Positions 60,984 to 64,000 of a stretch of DNA of 64,000 nt are shown here, one piece after another. Each line of letters starts with the position of its first letter. Position 1 is the first letter of the stretch. A model generated the notes under the pieces. The model worked only from the letters and a program-made list of their open reading frames with translations. It ran no database searches and was not told the origin of the DNA. A program made the translations under genes and the position numbers. Origin of the DNA: Zoroaster sp. YZ-2022 (taxonomy: Eukaryota > Echinodermata > Asteroidea > Forcipulatida > Zoroasteridae); NCBI GenBank assembly GCA_029582265.1, contig CM055823.1, positions 5,704,001 through 5,768,000 on the forward strand, read 5' to 3'.

Positions 60984-61475
60984 CCATAGTGACGGGCTCG
61001 ATATACTAAAGGTGAATGCCCAACTTAAGTTTACCTATCTGTAACAAAAACGAAACAGCCGTAGGGCAAACTCACGACAAATAACAATAATCAAAATTGG
61101 CCGAATGGTGGCGCTGTGCAATCCTGGATGGCATCGTCACGTCATCGATGTCATGTTAAATGTTTTCATCAGTCGGTTCTTTGTCGTCTGAACATGTTCT
61201 GATATTATGATGAATGAGTCTACCAACCGTTGTCTACTGTAATAAATTGGCTGTAATACTAATAGTACTTGGAAAGTTAAAACAATGGTACAGCAGTGAC
61301 ATTGATCAGGATACATCATTGATGGTAACAATGTAGGCCTAAATAGTAAATGCCAAATCGGAATTGTGGTTTTGGAAAAAAACCTAAAACAATGGCACTA
61401 ACGACTGGGGCACCGTTCGTCAAAACATTTTCTAACGTCGTTAGCAGCCAGTAGCACAATTTGAAAATGTTTCAC

Positions 61476-61540
61476 CATGGTCCATGACCATGGTTTAGCT
61501 CAGTTATAATGTGCTTTGTAAATAATTATTTCATCTAATA
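61476..61540 (+). repeat. 65-bp direct repeat, copy 1
   Basis: TCCATGACCATGGTTTAGCT ... TTATTTCATCTAA; matches 62333-62397. Confidence 0.9.
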
Positions 61541-61683
61541 CACCTCTAACTGACAAGAGAAACTAACTAGGTAGGCTACATAAAGATTTTTTTGGGGTGA
61601 ACAAAAACAAATTAAAAATGTAGTGAGAAACGGCACCCCATACTTTTTCCCCACTGTATTTTCAAAACCACAGTTCCCACAAA

Positions 61684-62112
61684 CAGGCTATATTTACTCC
61701 GCTGTAAACGATCTCTGAGCGCTATATTTACACCATTTCTCAAGCGCATGCGCACTTCATGGGATGACGGACTTGGGTTGAATGTGAAACCGCCTTTCTA
61801 CCAGTACCACCGTGCTTGCATGCATATCAGAAAACTTCATTTCATCGTAAAAATATGTTTTGGAGCGCGACGTTGTCCAACTTAAACTGTTCTGCTGCTT
61901 CTTACATAAACGTTGCAGAAGTTATCTTTTTCATACTGAGCAACAGCACGCTCAAGTTCTTCATAAGAAGAAAATTCTTAACCAACTTTCGCAAAAAACT
62001 GCCATTTTTCCACGCCATTACAGACTACCGGAAAAGCTGCTTTGCGCATGCGCGAGAGAAATGGCATAAATATAGCGCTCAGAGATCGTTTACGGCGGCG
62101 TAAATATAGCCT
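61684..62112. mobile_element. 429-bp long-TIR MITE
   Basis: ACAGGCTATATTTAC followed by GTAAACGATCTCTGAGCGCT and GCGCATGCGCA, about 70 bp, mirrored on the right. It lies between the two 65-bp direct repeats. Interior ORFs not credible. Confidence 0.85.
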
Positions 62113-62332
62113 GTGCCTTTTGTTTAACGTTACTCAGTCATTTAGTGTATAACTGTTAACACAACAGTTACACTTTAAATAAGGGGTCATATTAATTAGC
62201 GTCAAGAGGCTTAAATATGTATTTTTTCATGGTAAAAACTAGCTCTGTGAAGTTCTTCCTTCATACACCGACGCAGTATATACATGTAAGTATAACATAA
62301 TACAAGGAAGGGGCCTTGAGGGCTAGGTAAAG

Positions 62333-62397
62333 TCCATGGTCCATGACCATGGTTTAGCTCAGTTATAATGTGCTTTGTAAATAATTATTTCATCTAA
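62333..62397 (+). repeat. 65-bp direct repeat, copy 2
   Basis: Second copy, 857 bp away; both carry the palindrome CCATGGTCCATGACCATGG. Confidence 0.9.
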
Positions 62398-62436
62398 AAA
62401 CTAAATTAAAAGAATAAATAATATATATCACATTAA

Positions 62437-62700
62437 CCCTAACCACCCCAAATCCTGCAAAATCCTCCAAGGCGCACTTTTTTGGGGAAAATTCAGCACT
62501 GTTGGAAACTGATACTTTCACCTCTTCAAATGGGGCAACATTAACTACCTGGCAAGAAGTACAGGCCATAAGTGCTGAATATCAAAGATCAACGAAAATG
62601 CATGGTGCATTTTGAAGGTAAGGGCATGTTTCCGAAAGTGCACTGATGGATTTTGGAGGATTCGGGAAGGTTCCTTGCCAGAATACCTAGGGGGTTAGGG
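62437..62700. mobile_element. 264-bp TTAA-flanked MITE, CCCTAACC ends
   Basis: TTAA at 62433-62436 and 62701-62704; CCCTAACCACCCC / GGGGGTTAGGG. Confidence 0.75.
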
Positions 62701-63077
62701 TTAATGCTTACATCTAGGTTTTTACTAACGTTAATTTAAACGTTAGCCATATTTCACATGTTGTTGTCAGCTATATGTATTTCTAACATTACTTATAAAC
62801 CCTTGATGACTGCAAATGTTGGAAACTGGTACTATCACCTCTTCAAATGGGGCAAAATTACTACCTGGCAAGAAGTACAGGCCATAAGTGCTGAATATGA
62901 AAGATAAACGAAAATGCATGGTGCATTTTGAAGATAAGGGCATGTTTCCAAAAGTGCACTGATGGATTTTGGAGTATTCGGGAAGGTTCCTTGCCAGAAT
63001 ACCCAGGGGGTTAGGGTTAATGCTTACATCTAGGTTTTTACTAACGTTAATTTAAACGTTAGCCATATTTCACATTT
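62504..63077 (+). repeat. Tandem duplication, period about 315 bp
   Basis: 62504-62760 repeats as 62819-63077 at about 95% (CTGATGGATTTTGGAG, GGTTTTTACTAACGTTAATT). It includes the right part of the preceding MITE. Confidence 0.9.
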
Positions 63078-63332
63078 CTAACATTACTTATATTACCCTT
63101 GATGACTGCAAATGTAAGCAAGTTTCCATCTGTAGCATGTGTGTGAATACTGCGCACTACAGATGGAAATGCACATGCGCGCAAACTGCCTGTAGGTGTG
63201 CATGAACGTTAGCCACCAAAGCAAAAACAAAGTGGGAAATATCACCATTTTCAGGTAAATTTTTACGTAATCAAGGGTCTAGCGACCATTGTGAGATTAC
63301 ATACATGTGTAGAAACAAAATGTGTTCTTTAA

Positions 63333-63957
63333 CCCTAACTCCCTAAGCATTTTTACTAGAAACCTTCCTCAACCTATCAAATCCCAACACTATGGTTGAC
63401 TGTTGCTGGTTTGCAGTACTCAACCCATCAAACTCCAACAGTCCACTTGCCATAACAGTATTCAACCCGTCAAACTCCAACAGGCCCTTAGCTGTTGGAT
63501 TTTGATTGAGTGGGGACACATGGCCCAAAGTAAAGTTTGAACACTGGAGTCACATAGTACTCAACCCATCATAATCCAACAATTATTTTCATGCTGAAAA
63601 AATTAACTATACAAAAACTAAAACACCCTATGGAATAAATGGTACATGTAGGTTCTAGTTGTATGATGTTAGACACAATGCCAAGCATACCTAAGTACAA
63701 TATTTGCCTTTATCAGTTGTTTATTACAGCAGGTTGCGTACACACACTCTCTCCACTCAAAGTCTAACAATGTTGCATGCTAGTAGAACCACCGTCCTCA
63801 CTCAATCAAAATCCAACACTGTTACTGCACACATACAGTACTCATCCAGCCATATTCCAACACTTTACACATGCCATATCAGAAGTACACAGTACTCAAC
63901 CCATCAAACTCCAACAATCCCTGGTGTTGGAGTTTGGCTGGATGGGGATCGTTAGGG
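63333..63957. mobile_element. 625-bp TTAA-flanked element with iterated AACCCATCAAACTCCAACA
   Basis: TTAA at 63329-63332 and 63958-63961; ends CCCTAAC / GTTAGGG. The interior has at least five diverged AACCCATCAAACTCCAACA units, two in inverted orientation near the ends. Confidence 0.7.
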
Positions 63958-64000
63958 TTAACGGGCGAAAACGCGATGGGAAATAGTGGTTGAAAATGCA

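Noticed and set aside
60608..60989. Proline/glycine-rich ORFs
   Set aside because: Caused by poly-C and poly-G runs of the hAT MITE.

Overview
The window is AT-rich eukaryotic nuclear DNA. It has spliced genes with GT-AG introns, dense DNA-transposon and MITE insertions, tRNA-headed SINEs and microsatellites. I see no prokaryotic operon, rRNA gene or CRISPR array. Gene content and repeat types (GGGCC-AATTTCATAG MITEs, tRNA-headed SINEs, lineage-expanded transposase families) suggest a marine invertebrate, most likely a deuterostome such as an echinoderm. That placement is an inference.

The host genes are two tandem minus-strand copies of a prostaglandin reductase 1-like gene (PTGR1, NADPH-dependent medium-chain reductase without zinc). 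Copy B (59942 to 47821) is complete: nine exons total 981 nt, or 326 codons plus stop, with consistent splice phases. Copy A (27921 to beyond base 1) shows exons 1-4 intact and leaves the window at the left edge. The duplicated block ends at about 28174 (A) and 60180 (B), roughly 240-250 bp upstream of the ATGs. Aligning the copies by eye gives empty sites for many insertions, so their ends and target-site duplications can be read directly.

Copy A introns (1-27921): intron 3 holds a 15.8 kb TA-flanked insertion (3495-19331) that carries a plus-strand spliced gene of unknown function (exons 6517-16333) and arrays of AGGTGTTCGAG-ended repeats. Intron 2 carries the right-hand remainder of that intron's MITE neighbourhood plus a TTAA element and an 8-bp-TSD element. 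Intron 1 carries an expanded 7-nt satellite, a decayed Harbinger-like element (zinc-finger head, DDE_4 tail, SAP-like ORF), a SINE and a 685-bp MITE.

Between the copies (28175-47800): a possible divergent promoter; a 4.5 kb pogo/Tigger transposon (28997-33516) with an intact 596-codon DDD transposase, a C-terminal PHD-like zinc module and termini built from ACTCGCCCC repeats; then a multi-exon pseudogene (39082 to 34825). That pseudogene has a DDE transposase plan with C-x2-C and H-x4-H zinc ligands, as in RAG1/Transib and CMC transposases. It is broken by a 426-bp MITE, a LINE-like insertion and a one-base frameshift. The remainder (39100-47800) is MITEs, satellites and a few weak exon candidates.

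Copy B (47821-59942) carries its own insertions, notably a 1.39 kb foldback element with a 9-bp TSD and two SINEs. The right end (60181-64000) is intergenic: a hAT MITE, a long-TIR foldback MITE and two TTAA/CCCTAAC elements with internal repeats. Apart from the PTGR1 pair there is no evident functional pathway; most of the sequence records transposon activity before and after the duplication.
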